Origin: JAFGDI01 sp963662515
Lineage (GTDB): Bacteria > Planctomycetota > Phycisphaerae > Sedimentisphaerales > SM23-30
Direction: 5' to 3'
Assembly: GCA_963662515.1 (NCBI GenBank)
Contig: OY759675.1
Location: forward strand, 2,170,001-2,234,000
DNA: 64,000 nt
A model generated the notes under the pieces. The model worked only from the letters and a program-made list of their open reading frames with translations, had not been told where the DNA came from and made no database searches. Positions 34,717-43,410 of this stretch are shown here, piece after piece. Within the stretch, counting starts at the first letter, position 1, and every line of letters starts with the position of its first letter. A program made the translations under genes and the position numbers.

Positions 34717-37704
34717 TTACTTAACTATAGTAATCGTGTGCTCACCCGGCAATAAAGTAACTGTAGCCCCATCCGCTCTGCCTTTAATGGAATAAAGCTC
34801 GGCTTTAGAGCTTATGGTGACCTGGCCAGGCAATTCAGCAGTGGCCGTAGTATTAGCGGGAATAACCGCCGTCAATACGATATTATCCGGGCTTTTAACC
34901 CATTTTACTGAAGCCAAACCATAAGGGGTTTGCAGTTCAACTGAAGCATTATCTAATGAGCATTCAAACATTGGCTTAATAATTATATGCTTATATCCTG
35001 GTATGTTTTTGTCAGGAGCCAGTCCGGCTAGTCTTTCATACATCCACTGCCCTATAGCACCGTAGGCATAATGATTGAATGAATTCATACCGGTGGTTTC
35101 AAAACCTTTATCAAGGGTAAAACTATTCCAGCGTTCCCACATAGTAGTAGCACCCTGATTAATAGAATAGAACCATGAAGGATAAGTTTCCTTGAAAAGT
35201 GCTCCTAATGCCAGATCGCGATAACCAAGATCATCAAGTACTGAATTAAACAGTGGTGTTCCCAAAAAGCCGGTACGAAGATGGCCATCAGCCTGTTCGA
35301 TCAAACGCAATAAATTAGAAATTACCCCATCTACTTTATCAGGGGTAAGTAAACCATAACCTAAGGCCATAAGATAAGCGGTTTGAGTATCATATTTTGT
35401 ATTAACTTTTCCATTCTCATCAAAATATTTATTGCTAAAAGCAAGGGCTATAGACTGGTGCAATTCTTTATAATATTTAACATCATGCTCAATTCCAAGT
35501 GCCTGGGCAGCATCTGTCATTATCATAGCACAACGCCCAAAATAGGCAGTAGCTATCAGATCGCTATCAGTATCACCATGTGAACCATTACTGGAATAAG
35601 GCTGTAACCAATCGCCATAACCATGATGTTTAACTAAATAGTTATCAGCCAGGTCGTTATAATACGCTACCCATTTTTTCATTGTATCGTAATTGTCGCG
35701 TAATATTTCAATATTACCAGAACGAACATATACCTCCCAAGGCACAACAACACAGACATCTCCCCAGCCCGGGCTGGTAAACCTTGTGCTTTTCCATGAA
35801 GGAGTAATAGGAATAAAGTCTGGAATAGAGCCATCTGTTCTCTGGTCATCACGAATACTCTGAGTCCAGCTGGCCCAGAAAGAAAGCACATCATAATTGA
35901 ACATTGATGTCGGACAAAAAACCTGGGCATCACCTGTCCAGCCCAATCGCTCATCTCGCTGCGGGCAGTCAGTCGGAATATCCAGAAAATTTCCTATCTG
36001 CCCCCATTGAATATTTTGCTGCAATTTATTCAATTTAGCATTTGAACTGGAAAAGTAACCCTTTTTATCAAAGGCAGAGTAAAGTACAACACCTGTAACA
36101 TTTTTCAGATCGGGCTTAAATCCCTCTGGCAAACCACTCAGCTCAACATAACGGAAGCCGTGAAAAGTATGCGTTGGCATAAAAGAAATCTGGCCATCTG
36201 CCGCCGCTGTATAATAATCAGTTGAGCGGGCATTTCTATAGTTTCCAGTATAAAATGTTCCATCCTGATTAAGCATCTCGGCGTATCGTACCATCACCGT
36301 AGAATCCTTAACCACCGGAATATTCAAACGAGGCACACCAACCATATTTTGCCCAAGATCATATATGTAACGGCCTGGTTCATTTTGAATGATTTTCTGA
36401 GTTGGCAACTCTTTCATTATTCTAACTGGATTATGCCTTTTAGGTACAAGAGCAACATCCGCATCAATAGACTTAGTATGAACTATGCGCCAGGAACTAT
36501 CATCGAAACCAATATTATTCCAACCGGGCATATCTTTGCGAGCATCAAAATTAATACCATGATAATTACTGGCATAGCACAATGGTCCATCATTAGTGAC
36601 TTTCCACTTTTTGTCAGTATTAATTATCGTAGTATCGCCATCTGCGCTGGTAACTTCCAATTGAACCAGTAATTCGGGATAAGCTACAACGCCGCGAGTC
36701 ATAACATCGCCGCCAAACCAGCCGTTTCCTAATATCGCAGCAATAGCATTATCTCCATTGTTTAGCAAATTGGTAACATCATAAGTCAGTGTCTCGATCC
36801 TTTTATCATAAACAGTATAACCAGGAGCCATAAAATCATTACCAACCCTCTGACCGTTTATATACATCTCAAATATTCCCCTGGCTGTCACATAAAGTCT
36901 GGCCTTAATGGGCGATTTTGCCAGCGAAAAATCGCGACGCATATACTGGGGAACACACCTGTCATCCAGTACCTCTTTCCCGGTAAAAAGATCCATATTC
37001 TGACCTTCCTGACCTGTCAGCTTAAAGAATTTACCTCTCAGGTAATATTCGATACAAAATTGCTTCTTAGAGCCGTAAGCTGGATCGTTCCCTGCATAAT
37101 CATTATTCACAGAGAACTGGTAGTGCCCTTCTGATACTGCCGCTGATACCTTTGAAGTAATATCGACTATCTTATCTGATGTATCCAAAAGACCATAAAG
37201 TGCCTTTTTAACCTTTATTTCCGATGCAGCCTGAGCCTTCAAATTCGCCTGATCCTGCTGCATGGTTATCCACTGTCCCTGCCACTGGCTATTGTCAAGC
37301 AAGCCAAGTTCAAAATATGCGGGCTCACTCCAACTGGTAATTATCCCGGCATTATCCAGTAAACGAACCTGCCAGTAACATCTCTGACGACTTGATAATG
37401 GTTTTCCCTGGTACAGAATAAATATTGAGCTATCTGACATTACCATACCAGAATCCCATAAATCAGCTTCATCTGTCAATAAGTCTTCCCGGCTGGCAAC
37501 AACTATCTGATACCCCTGCTGGGAGACAGCCTCTATCGGCAATTTCCAGGAAAAACCAGGTGTGCTGTCATAGAAACCGACAGGATTAACAAAATTCTCG
37601 CTCACACTAAGGCCATAAGGACATATATCTGCAAAAGCGGAAATATACGATAAGAAAACCAGAAAGGCGCAGAGAATCGCCCGGAAATGGTGAAATAAAT
37701 CCAT
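34717..37704 (-). CDS. Alpha-L-rhamnosidase, GH78
   Basis: 995 aa, typical for the family. A signal-like N-terminus (FRAILCAFLVFLSYISAFA) indicates export. The N-terminal and central beta domains (GYQIVVASREDLLTDEADLW, LYVTARGIFEMYINGQRVGN) precede the GH78 catalytic barrel. The catalytic signature DCPQRDERLGWTGDAQVF is at about residue 580, and a later conserved Glu lies in GATTMWERWNSF at about residue 855. The last part is a C-terminal beta domain. GH78 enzymes release L-rhamnose from plant or algal glycans and glycosides. The gene is transcribed alone, from the promoter at 37774-37802 to the terminator at 34652-34693. The AraC-like gene at the start of the window is not adjacent. Confidence 0.95.
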   Translation of the reverse strand: MDLFHHFRAILCAFLVFLSYISAFADICPYGLSVSENFVNPVGFYDSTPGFSWKLPIEAVSQQGYQIVVASREDLLTDEADLWDSGMVMSDSSIFILYQGKPLSSRQRCYWQVRLLDNAGIITSWSEPAYFELGLLDNSQWQGQWITMQQDQANLKAQAASEIKVKKALYGLLDTSDKIVDITSKVSAAVSEGHYQFSVNNDYAGNDPAYGSKKQFCIEYYLRGKFFKLTGQEGQNMDLFTGKEVLDDRCVPQYMRRDFSLAKSPIKARLYVTARGIFEMYINGQRVGNDFMAPGYTVYDKRIETLTYDVTNLLNNGDNAIAAILGNGWFGGDVMTRGVVAYPELLVQLEVTSADGDTTIINTDKKWKVTNDGPLCYASNYHGINFDARKDMPGWNNIGFDDSSWRIVHTKSIDADVALVPKRHNPVRIMKELPTQKIIQNEPGRYIYDLGQNMVGVPRLNIPVVKDSTVMVRYAEMLNQDGTFYTGNYRNARSTDYYTAAADGQISFMPTHTFHGFRYVELSGLPEGFKPDLKNVTGVVLYSAFDKKGYFSSSNAKLNKLQQNIQWGQIGNFLDIPTDCPQRDERLGWTGDAQVFCPTSMFNYDVLSFWASWTQSIRDDQRTDGSIPDFIPITPSWKSTRFTSPGWGDVCVVVPWEVYVRSGNIEILRDNYDTMKKWVAYYNDLADNYLVKHHGYGDWLQPYSSNGSHGDTDSDLIATAYFGRCAMIMTDAAQALGIEHDVKYYKELHQSIALAFSNKYFDENGKVNTKYDTQTAYLMALGYGLLTPDKVDGVISNLLRLIEQADGHLRTGFLGTPLFNSVLDDLGYRDLALGALFKETYPSWFYSINQGATTMWERWNSFTLDKGFETTGMNSFNHYAYGAIGQWMYERLAGLAPDKNIPGYKHIIIKPMFECSLDNASVELQTPYGLASVKWVKSPDNIVLTAVIPANTTATAELPGQVTISSKAELYSIKGRADGATVTLLPGEHTITIVK

Positions 37705-37773
37705 TACTGTAACTCCTAAATTATTTTATCCTATTAGCGTAAAACTGGCTTTTCAGGGAGCCAGAACAGGTTA

Positions 37774-37802
37774 ATCTTAACTATGCATTAGTTCACTGTC
37801 AA
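37774..37802 (-). promoter_or_regulatory. Sigma-70 promoter of the GH78 gene
   Basis: On the minus strand TTGACA (complement of 37797-37802), a 17-bp spacer and TAAGAT (complement of 37774-37779) form a near-consensus promoter. Transcription would start about 60 bp before the ATG. A 6-bp hairpin, CTGGCT/AGCCAG, lies in the short leader. Confidence 0.75.
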
Positions 37803-37938
37803 GATAAATGGAAAATCATAATAATTATAAAAGGAAGTTCGCTCAGGTACGTTACCGGGCTTCAAAAGCAATCATAAATCGTTTATTATAATAGTCAAAA
37901 AAGTCTCAGGTGAACAGAAATCAAGTATGATAAACAAC

Positions 37939-37966
37939 TTGTATCTTTGTATAAGTGAGCTATAAT
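37939..37966 (+). promoter_or_regulatory. Sigma-70 promoter of fmt
   Basis: TTGTAT (37939-37944), a 16-bp spacer and TATAAT (37961-37966) lie about 130 bp before the fmt start, divergent from the GH78 promoter. Confidence 0.65.
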
Positions 37967-38096
37967 GTAGGTCTGACCTGAGATACTCTTAATACTGGAC
38001 AAAAGATAAGTTATTTACAGTTCAGATGTTACAATAATGAGACAGCTAAATGGTCATGCTGGTGTTAGGCCAGCGTTATTTAGGATAAAATTAGTA

Positions 38097-39032
38097 ATGA
38101 AAATAATATTTATGGGTGGAGGTGAGTTTGGTTGCGATACTCTGCGTTGGCTAGCCAGTTCACATCATCAGGTATTGAAAGTTTTTACTCAACCAGCCAG
38201 GCCGGCAGGAAGAGGCCGCAGTACAACACCAACACCTATTGCTGCCCTTAGTGGGAAATTAGGTCTGGAATGCACAGAAACTGCCAATATTAATTCTGCT
38301 GAAAATCTGGAGTGCATCAGGCAGCTAAACCCTGATGCTATTGTAGTTATTGCATTTGGTCAGTGGTTAGGAAGTGCATTACAGAAGTTGCCGACAAAAA
38401 TAATTAACTTGCACAGTTCCCTTCTACCAAAGTATCGTGGGGCAGCTCCGATCAATTGGGCAATCATTCAGGGAGAAACAGTTACCGGTGTAACAGTCAT
38501 AGAGATAAATGACATCTGGGATGGCGGCGGTATTTTAGCCAGTGAATCAATAGAGATCGGAGAGACAGAAACAGCGGGTGAATTACATGACAGACTGGCA
38601 GCCCTGGGACCGGCGTTAATTGCCGAAGTACTTGGTGAATTTGAAGCAGGAATATACAACCCGCAAAAACAGAACGATTGTCTGGCCTGTAAAGCACCTA
38701 AAATGCAAAAGAGCGATGGTAAAATTGATTTTACCCGCCCGGCCGCCGAGATAAAATGTAAAATACTTGGTATGTGGCCATGGCCGGGAGCGTTTTGCTT
38801 TTTACAACAGGAAGGTTCTGACCCACTGAGACTGAGTCTGTGCCGCTGCCAACTGGTCAATAATACACCATCAAATCTGCCCTGCGGCACTCTCAACAGC
38901 CAGCTTGACATAATCTGCGGTGATGGCATGGCATTGCGATTACTGGAAGTAAAACCAGACAATAGCAAACTGATGACATTCAAAGACTTTGCAAACGGCA
39001 AGAGATTAAAAAGTGGGGATATTTTCTGCTAG
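38097..39032 (+). CDS. fmt: Methionyl-tRNA formyltransferase
   Basis: About 311 aa from ATG 38097, which gives the normal N-terminus MKIIFMGGGEFGCDTL; a longer frame from 38037 adds 20 residues with no family match. The signature HSSLLPKYRGAAPINWAI contains the catalytic residues of the formyltransferase fold, and a C-terminal beta domain (KILGMWPWPGAFCFL onward) binds the tRNA. Fmt adds a formyl group to initiator Met-tRNA. No peptide deformylase gene lies beside it. The promoter at 37939-37966 probably drives it. Confidence 0.95.
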   Translation: MKIIFMGGGEFGCDTLRWLASSHHQVLKVFTQPARPAGRGRSTTPTPIAALSGKLGLECTETANINSAENLECIRQLNPDAIVVIAFGQWLGSALQKLPTKIINLHSSLLPKYRGAAPINWAIIQGETVTGVTVIEINDIWDGGGILASESIEIGETETAGELHDRLAALGPALIAEVLGEFEAGIYNPQKQNDCLACKAPKMQKSDGKIDFTRPAAEIKCKILGMWPWPGAFCFLQQEGSDPLRLSLCRCQLVNNTPSNLPCGTLNSQLDIICGDGMALRLLEVKPDNSKLMTFKDFANGKRLKSGDIFC

Positions 39033-39146
39033 AAATTATTCTCTATACATATTTTCAATTTGTACCATATAAATACATTTTTTTGTAAAAACAGGATCAT
39101 ATCCAAATCATAAATTTCATAATTAACTAAAATATCAGGAACAAAA

Positions 39147-39602
39147 ATGTTAAGGAAAGCCAGACTAAGTGATGTCCCGGAAATTCACTCTCTGATCAAT
39201 TATTTTGCAGAAAGAGAGAGAATGCTTTTTCGTTCGCAAACCAACTTATGTGAACACATTCGCGATTTTGTTGTCTGGGAAGAAGAAGGCCATGTGGTTG
39301 GTTGCTGCGCATTAGCTATTACCTGGAAAGAACTGGCAGAGATAAAATCTTTAGCTGTCGATAAGAATATGCATGGTAAAGGAATAGGTCGCAAAATGGT
39401 AAGTTATCTGGTTCAGGAAGCAGTTGAACTTGGATTGAAAACTGTTTTTTGTCTTACTTTAGAACCAGAATTTTTCACGAAGCTAAAATTTGAAGTAATA
39501 GAGAAAAAACTTTTACCAATGAAAGTGTGGTCCGAATGTGTCTCCTGCAATAAGCAGGATCATTGCGATGAAATAGCTATGTGGCTTAAGCTCAATCCAT
39601 AA
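39147..39602 (+). CDS. GNAT acetyltransferase, short ArgA-like
   Basis: 151 aa, a single GNAT domain. The acetyl-CoA binding region is IKSLAVDKNMHGKGIGRKMV (motif HGKGIGRKM), and KTVFCLTLEPEFFTKLKFEV follows. The end (MKVWSECVSCNKQDHCDEIA) matches the tail of short N-acetylglutamate-synthase-like proteins, which use Cys residues there. It may acetylate glutamate for arginine synthesis, but short members of this family are also found with other roles. It lies 114 bp after fmt and is followed by a terminator. Confidence 0.8.
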   Translation: MLRKARLSDVPEIHSLINYFAERERMLFRSQTNLCEHIRDFVVWEEEGHVVGCCALAITWKELAEIKSLAVDKNMHGKGIGRKMVSYLVQEAVELGLKTVFCLTLEPEFFTKLKFEVIEKKLLPMKVWSECVSCNKQDHCDEIAMWLKLNP

Positions 39603-39626
39603 TAAAACCATTAACAGCTTAAAAAC

Positions 39627-39672
39627 AAAGATCAACTCTAACATACCTGCTAGTAAGTTTGAGTTGATCTTT
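39627..39672 (+). terminator. Terminator after the GNAT gene
   Basis: AAAGATCAACTC (39627-39638) and GAGTTGATCTTT (39661-39672) pair perfectly over 12 bp with a 22-nt loop and a T-run at the end. Confidence 0.8.
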
Positions 39673-39679
39673 TATAAAA

Positions 39680-40462
39680 GTAAACTAATTATAACGATAA
39701 GAATTTGCTATTGATTATTACAACAAGCAAACTACACTCGGACTATTGCGACTAACATTTAACCGCATAATATTGGCGGTAAATTGTAATTCATTATACT
39801 TAAATAATAACAAGTCTGGTTAATAAGTAATTAATATACACCAATCCTTTATTGGCTGCTACGGTGTTAATATCATAGGTTGAATTCTGACATTGCAGTT
39901 GAGAATCTAAGTCCTGCTTAAATGCCAAAGTGTTCCTTTTTGTATAACGGTCCGTTCTATTACCTTTGATTATATTGTATTAATTTACAATTGGAGGCGA
40001 CCGTTCCGGGTTCAAAACTGAAAAGACTTTTCTCCAAAGCAAATTTTCTTTACAATAATCATTAAAAGCATAAAGTTCAAGCCATACTCTGAATCTCACC
40101 AGCAAATAGCATATTGCCGGACTAATTAATGTTTTAGTAACCATTTTTCACCTTACTTTCTATTGTGTCTGCTATGCATATCAGATTGCCGTCGATGTTT
40201 GTCGTCAGAATCTCATTTTTTAATAATCTTTTTGTCTGTCTCTCCTATGCCCCCTCAACCAGTAAACTATCACTCAGGCCCTTTTCAATACTGGGAAAAC
40301 GCCGTCCTATAAATATTTCAGACTTAACAGTACTGATAATGAATAATTACTTAAATATTATAAAAAATGATTTATAAGTAATAATTTAAAAAAATGTCGC
40401 AGATAAAAACTAACTTGCTAAAATAATCTCTGATTTCTTAATAATAAAAACATAAGGCAACT
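39680..40462. other. Long gap with possible decayed minus-strand coding sequence
   Basis: About 780 bp between the GNAT gene and the next plus-strand gene. On the minus strand several short stretches read as plausible peptide, separated by stops: VKSEIFIGRRFPSIEKGLSD near 40330-40270, RLLKNEILTTNIDGNLICIA near 40235-40175, and a 54-codon frame at 39980-40144. This may be a broken gene. AT-rich DNA also produces chance frames, so the evidence is weak. No RNA gene is visible. Confidence 0.35.
39980..40144 (-). CDS. Possible small protein, 54 aa
   Basis: A 54-codon frame (MVTKTLISPAICYLLVRFRV at the start, VFSVLNPERSPPIVN at the end) begins at ATG 40144 behind AAGGTG with 4-5 nt spacing. The N-terminal third is hydrophobic. 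I do not recognise it. It may be a real small gene or the last part of a decayed gene in the same region. Confidence 0.3.
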   Translation of the reverse strand: MVTKTLISPAICYLLVRFRVWLELYAFNDYCKENLLWRKVFSVLNPERSPPIVN

Positions 40463-41170
40463 ATGATCAATATAAATTACGAGTTATTAATACCCGCCCT
40501 ACTGATAGCCTCAGCATCGGCATATTATATTTTGCTGGTATTTCGCTCAAATAAGCGGCTCCTGATGTTTGGGCATATTGCTGATCGATGGGGTATGAGA
40601 TTTCAGAAAGATATCTTTTCCGGATTGCCCGAGTCTATATCAGGTTCTTATTTATGTACAAAAGGCCATAGTCGTTCTGCTTCCGGCGTACTTTGCGGTC
40701 GTCAGCTTAATGTACCTTTGTGTATTTGTGATTACTGTTATGAATTAGGCACAGGTATTTCACGCAAAGTAATAAGAAAAAACATTTTTGTAGCTGAATT
40801 ATCAGAAATTAAACCACCATTGTTAATATTATATAATAGCTCTCTTGTCCCTTTTGGCCATTTCTGTGACTTTCGTCAGCTCGAAATAACTAGACTATTA
40901 GAACAGACCAGGCCTGAGTCAGCAGTGCGATCATATCTGAGGAAATGCCATTTTTATAGCAGCCGACCCGTTGACGCTGAAAAATCACTCAGTATGGAAG
41001 TTCTAAACGCCCTAGGTAAGATAAAATCTGCTGATATTGAAATAATAGGAGACAAAATAATAGTTGTATCCGAACCTGTCAGTTCTAAATATCGCCTGAT
41101 ACAACTGGCCGCCCGCTTAGTTGCGGCAGCTAAGGCCGCAGATCGCAACCTGACCGCTACTAAAATTTAA
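40463..41170 (+). CDS. Membrane-anchored protein of unknown function
   Basis: 235 aa, not recognised. The first 27 residues contain a membrane segment (LLIPALLIASASAYYILLVF). The rest is soluble, with a Cys-rich part (CGRQLNVPLCICDYCYELGT) that could bind a metal or form disulfides. A likely beta/alpha end part follows (SADIEIIGDKIIVVSEPVSS). It is the first of four plus-strand genes of small envelope-type proteins (to 43144). With the gap of 146 bp to the next gene, co-transcription is possible but not certain. Confidence 0.65.
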   Translation: MININYELLIPALLIASASAYYILLVFRSNKRLLMFGHIADRWGMRFQKDIFSGLPESISGSYLCTKGHSRSASGVLCGRQLNVPLCICDYCYELGTGISRKVIRKNIFVAELSEIKPPLLILYNSSLVPFGHFCDFRQLEITRLLEQTRPESAVRSYLRKCHFYSSRPVDAEKSLSMEVLNALGKIKSADIEIIGDKIIVVSEPVSSKYRLIQLAARLVAAAKAADRNLTATKI

Positions 41171-41316
41171 GTAGTTTGATTTCCTTTTGCATATATTTTA
41201 ATTGCTGTGAATCAGGTAACATTACATTTTGCTTTAAGTAGCAAATATGATTATAATGCTTTCTCATTGAGAGAAACGAAATAAGGAACAAAAACATAAA
41301 TAATGATAACCAAGCT

Positions 41317-41763
41317 ATGTTAACATGGGTAAAATGCGGTCCTGGAAAGAGGGCTATTTGTGGCATAGTAGCCTTTTTTTTATGCATAATATTGACGCTC
41401 GCATATTATGTCAAACCTGAAGCCCAGGGTTTTGGCAGTCACAAGCAATTATCCTTGCCAGAATGTGGCTGGATTACCCAAAAAAATATGCCTTGTCCTA
41501 CCTGTGGAATGACCACCGCCTATAGCCTTACAGTACGAGGCCGGCTTATCCGAGCCCTGATCACTCAGCCAGCTGGGTGTTTGTTAGCCCTTACCCACTT
41601 GGCACTTACATTTTTACTGTCAATAGTAGCCATATATGGCAAATATCCTCAAAGCTTTGTCATATGGGCCAATTATCATGCTTTGCGTTTACTGTTTGTT
41701 GCGGTTATAATCGTTGTAGCCGGATGGGGCTGGACTATTTTGAGATTCAAGGACATAATTTGA
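41317..41763 (+). CDS. DUF2752 membrane protein
   Basis: 148 aa. The family signature CPTCGMTTAYSLTVRGRLIR lies at residues about 58-78, following a first membrane helix (IVAFFLCIILTLAYYV) and preceding two more (LLALTHLALTFLLSIVAIYG and LLFVAVIIVVAGWGW). DUF2752 proteins are small inner-membrane proteins with a CPxCG pair, of unknown function. It lies 10 bp before the first lipoprotein gene and is probably in the same transcript. Confidence 0.85.
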   Translation: MLTWVKCGPGKRAICGIVAFFLCIILTLAYYVKPEAQGFGSHKQLSLPECGWITQKNMPCPTCGMTTAYSLTVRGRLIRALITQPAGCLLALTHLALTFLLSIVAIYGKYPQSFVIWANYHALRLLFVAVIIVVAGWGWTILRFKDII

Positions 41764-41773
41764 GGAAAATAAA

Positions 41774-42442
41774 ATGAATATAAATACTAAAAATACCCCG
41801 GTTTCAATTTCAGTTAAACTTGTAGTCTGGCTTATGCTGCTGGCTTTACTGGCGACAGGTGGTTGTAATGGTATGGGTTACATTAGTTATGTCCTTTTTG
41901 GCAGTGGACAAAAAGAGATAAAAGCAAAATACCCGGGATTACAAGATAAAAAAGTCATGATCCTGCTTAATACCCCATCAGGCATGGAATATAGCTATCC
42001 GCAATCTCGAGAAAGTATTATTCTCGCCTGCATGACCATTCTCAAGGAAAAGGTACAGGGAATAAGCTTCAGCGACCATGAAATGATTGAGAATTATATT
42101 GCCCGTGAACTCGACTGGATAAGCGTACCCACCGATGTATTGGCACGCAAATTTGGGGCTGAAAGAGTAATTTATGTCGATATGTTTGAATTTACTCTAC
42201 AGGATTCCGATAGTGTTGGTATATATCAGGGCCAGGTAAATGCCGAAATCAAAGTATATGAAACAGATAGCGAAAATCGCACAAAACCCATCTTTAATAG
42301 TTACATTGACCTTAAATATCCAGAAAACCACCCGGTAGCAGCGACCCCAGATGCCCGCTATCGCATACTGTCTGGTACAATAAAGCTGGCTGCGTTTGAG
42401 ATCTGCAAAAACTTCTTCGATTATAAACAGGAAATAGAATAA
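41774..42442 (+). CDS. Lipoprotein of unknown function 1
   Basis: 222 aa. An N-terminal lipoprotein signal peptide ends in LLATGGCN, a lipobox in which Cys is lipidated. The mature part begins with GMGYISYVLFGSGQKEIKAK and continues with KKVMILLNTPSGMEYSYP. A likely alpha/beta domain follows (AERVIYVDMFEFTLQ). It is not recognised beyond that. The next gene encodes a lipoprotein of the same size and layout, so the two may be paralogues that work as a pair in the envelope. It lies 10 bp after the DUF2752 gene. Confidence 0.75.
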   Translation: MNINTKNTPVSISVKLVVWLMLLALLATGGCNGMGYISYVLFGSGQKEIKAKYPGLQDKKVMILLNTPSGMEYSYPQSRESIILACMTILKEKVQGISFSDHEMIENYIARELDWISVPTDVLARKFGAERVIYVDMFEFTLQDSDSVGIYQGQVNAEIKVYETDSENRTKPIFNSYIDLKYPENHPVAATPDARYRILSGTIKLAAFEICKNFFDYKQEIE

Positions 42443-42490
42443 ACAGACAGACAGATCAAATATTTCAAAACTGGCTTAAGAGTAATAATT

Positions 42491-43144
42491 ATGATATTAA
42501 CTATTAAAAAAGCAATCCTATCCCTGAATTTAGGACTGTTTTTACTATCAATAAGTGGTTGTGGACCAATTATTGGCATATTCATAGAAACAATGCCCAA
42601 ACCAGACATTCCGGCAGAATATGACACTGCCGGTAAGAATGTGGCCGTTTATGTCTGTTCACAAAACAACAGCGAACTTAGTCCCATATTCAAAAGAGAG
42701 CTGACCACACAGTTAAATGCCGAGCTTTTAGCCAACAACGCCGCAGCCACTACTGTTGATTACTCCGACATTAGCGATATGATACTAACCGGAAGTGATA
42801 TCATTACTCCTGAAAATATTGGTCAGGCCACAAATGCTGAAATTGTCATTCTTGTCGATATTAGTCACTTTTCAGTGCAATTTCAGGCAAGTGACAAAAT
42901 GGAGCCGGGCCAGGTTTTATGCCTTATATCAGTTATCGATGCTAAAACCGGCCAAAGACTATGGCCCTCTGACCAACTTAATAAAGCCTATCTTATAAAT
43001 GGCAAGATTGGTCACGACCCTCAGATAAAACTAACAACTGGCCGGATAATGCACGACCTTGCTGAACAGTCAGCAATAGAATTAGGCCGACTTTTCTACT
43101 TGCACAAAGAACCCAACAAATCTCCATCAGAAATTAAGAACTAG
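42491..43144 (+). CDS. Lipoprotein of unknown function 2
   Basis: 217 aa. The signal peptide ends in LLSISGCG, another lipobox. The mature domain (NVAVYVCSQNNSELSPIFKR, then AEIVILVDISHFSVQF) has the same outline as the preceding lipoprotein: a short N-terminal part, an alpha/beta core and a similar length. It is probably a diverged paralogue. Function unknown; the two likely act together in the cell envelope. It ends the four-gene cluster. Confidence 0.73.
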   Translation: MILTIKKAILSLNLGLFLLSISGCGPIIGIFIETMPKPDIPAEYDTAGKNVAVYVCSQNNSELSPIFKRELTTQLNAELLANNAAATTVDYSDISDMILTGSDIITPENIGQATNAEIVILVDISHFSVQFQASDKMEPGQVLCLISVIDAKTGQRLWPSDQLNKAYLINGKIGHDPQIKLTTGRIMHDLAEQSAIELGRLFYLHKEPNKSPSEIKN

Positions 43145-43410
43145 CCACTCTGTCAGTATCGCTACGCGGTGAATTTAGAATTTATATATATTTATATCTT
43201 TTGATGTAATAAGACTACAAATGTAAATAATGTAAAACGATTAGTATATTCAGTTTGCTTTACTTTCATAGTCAAATATGCTATAATGTTAGGCTGCAAA
43301 GACTTACAAATAATGAACAAACTGTGTCATTTAGGATCATAGTTCATTATTAAATATAAACTACTGAGGATATTGACCTTAGGATAACAGGGGATAATAT
43401 AGCAAATAAA

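Noticed and set aside
40165..40377. 70-codon plus-strand frame
   Set aside because: It lacks a good ribosome site and overlaps the possible decayed minus-strand sequence.
43376..43400. Sequence near ribBA resembling an I-SceI homing site
   Set aside because: It matches only in part (AGGATAACAGGGG) and no intron or endonuclease gene is nearby.
43145..43410. Possible FMN riboswitch ahead of ribBA
   Set aside because: No FMN riboswitch core pattern is visible; only an extended -10 promoter site is seen.
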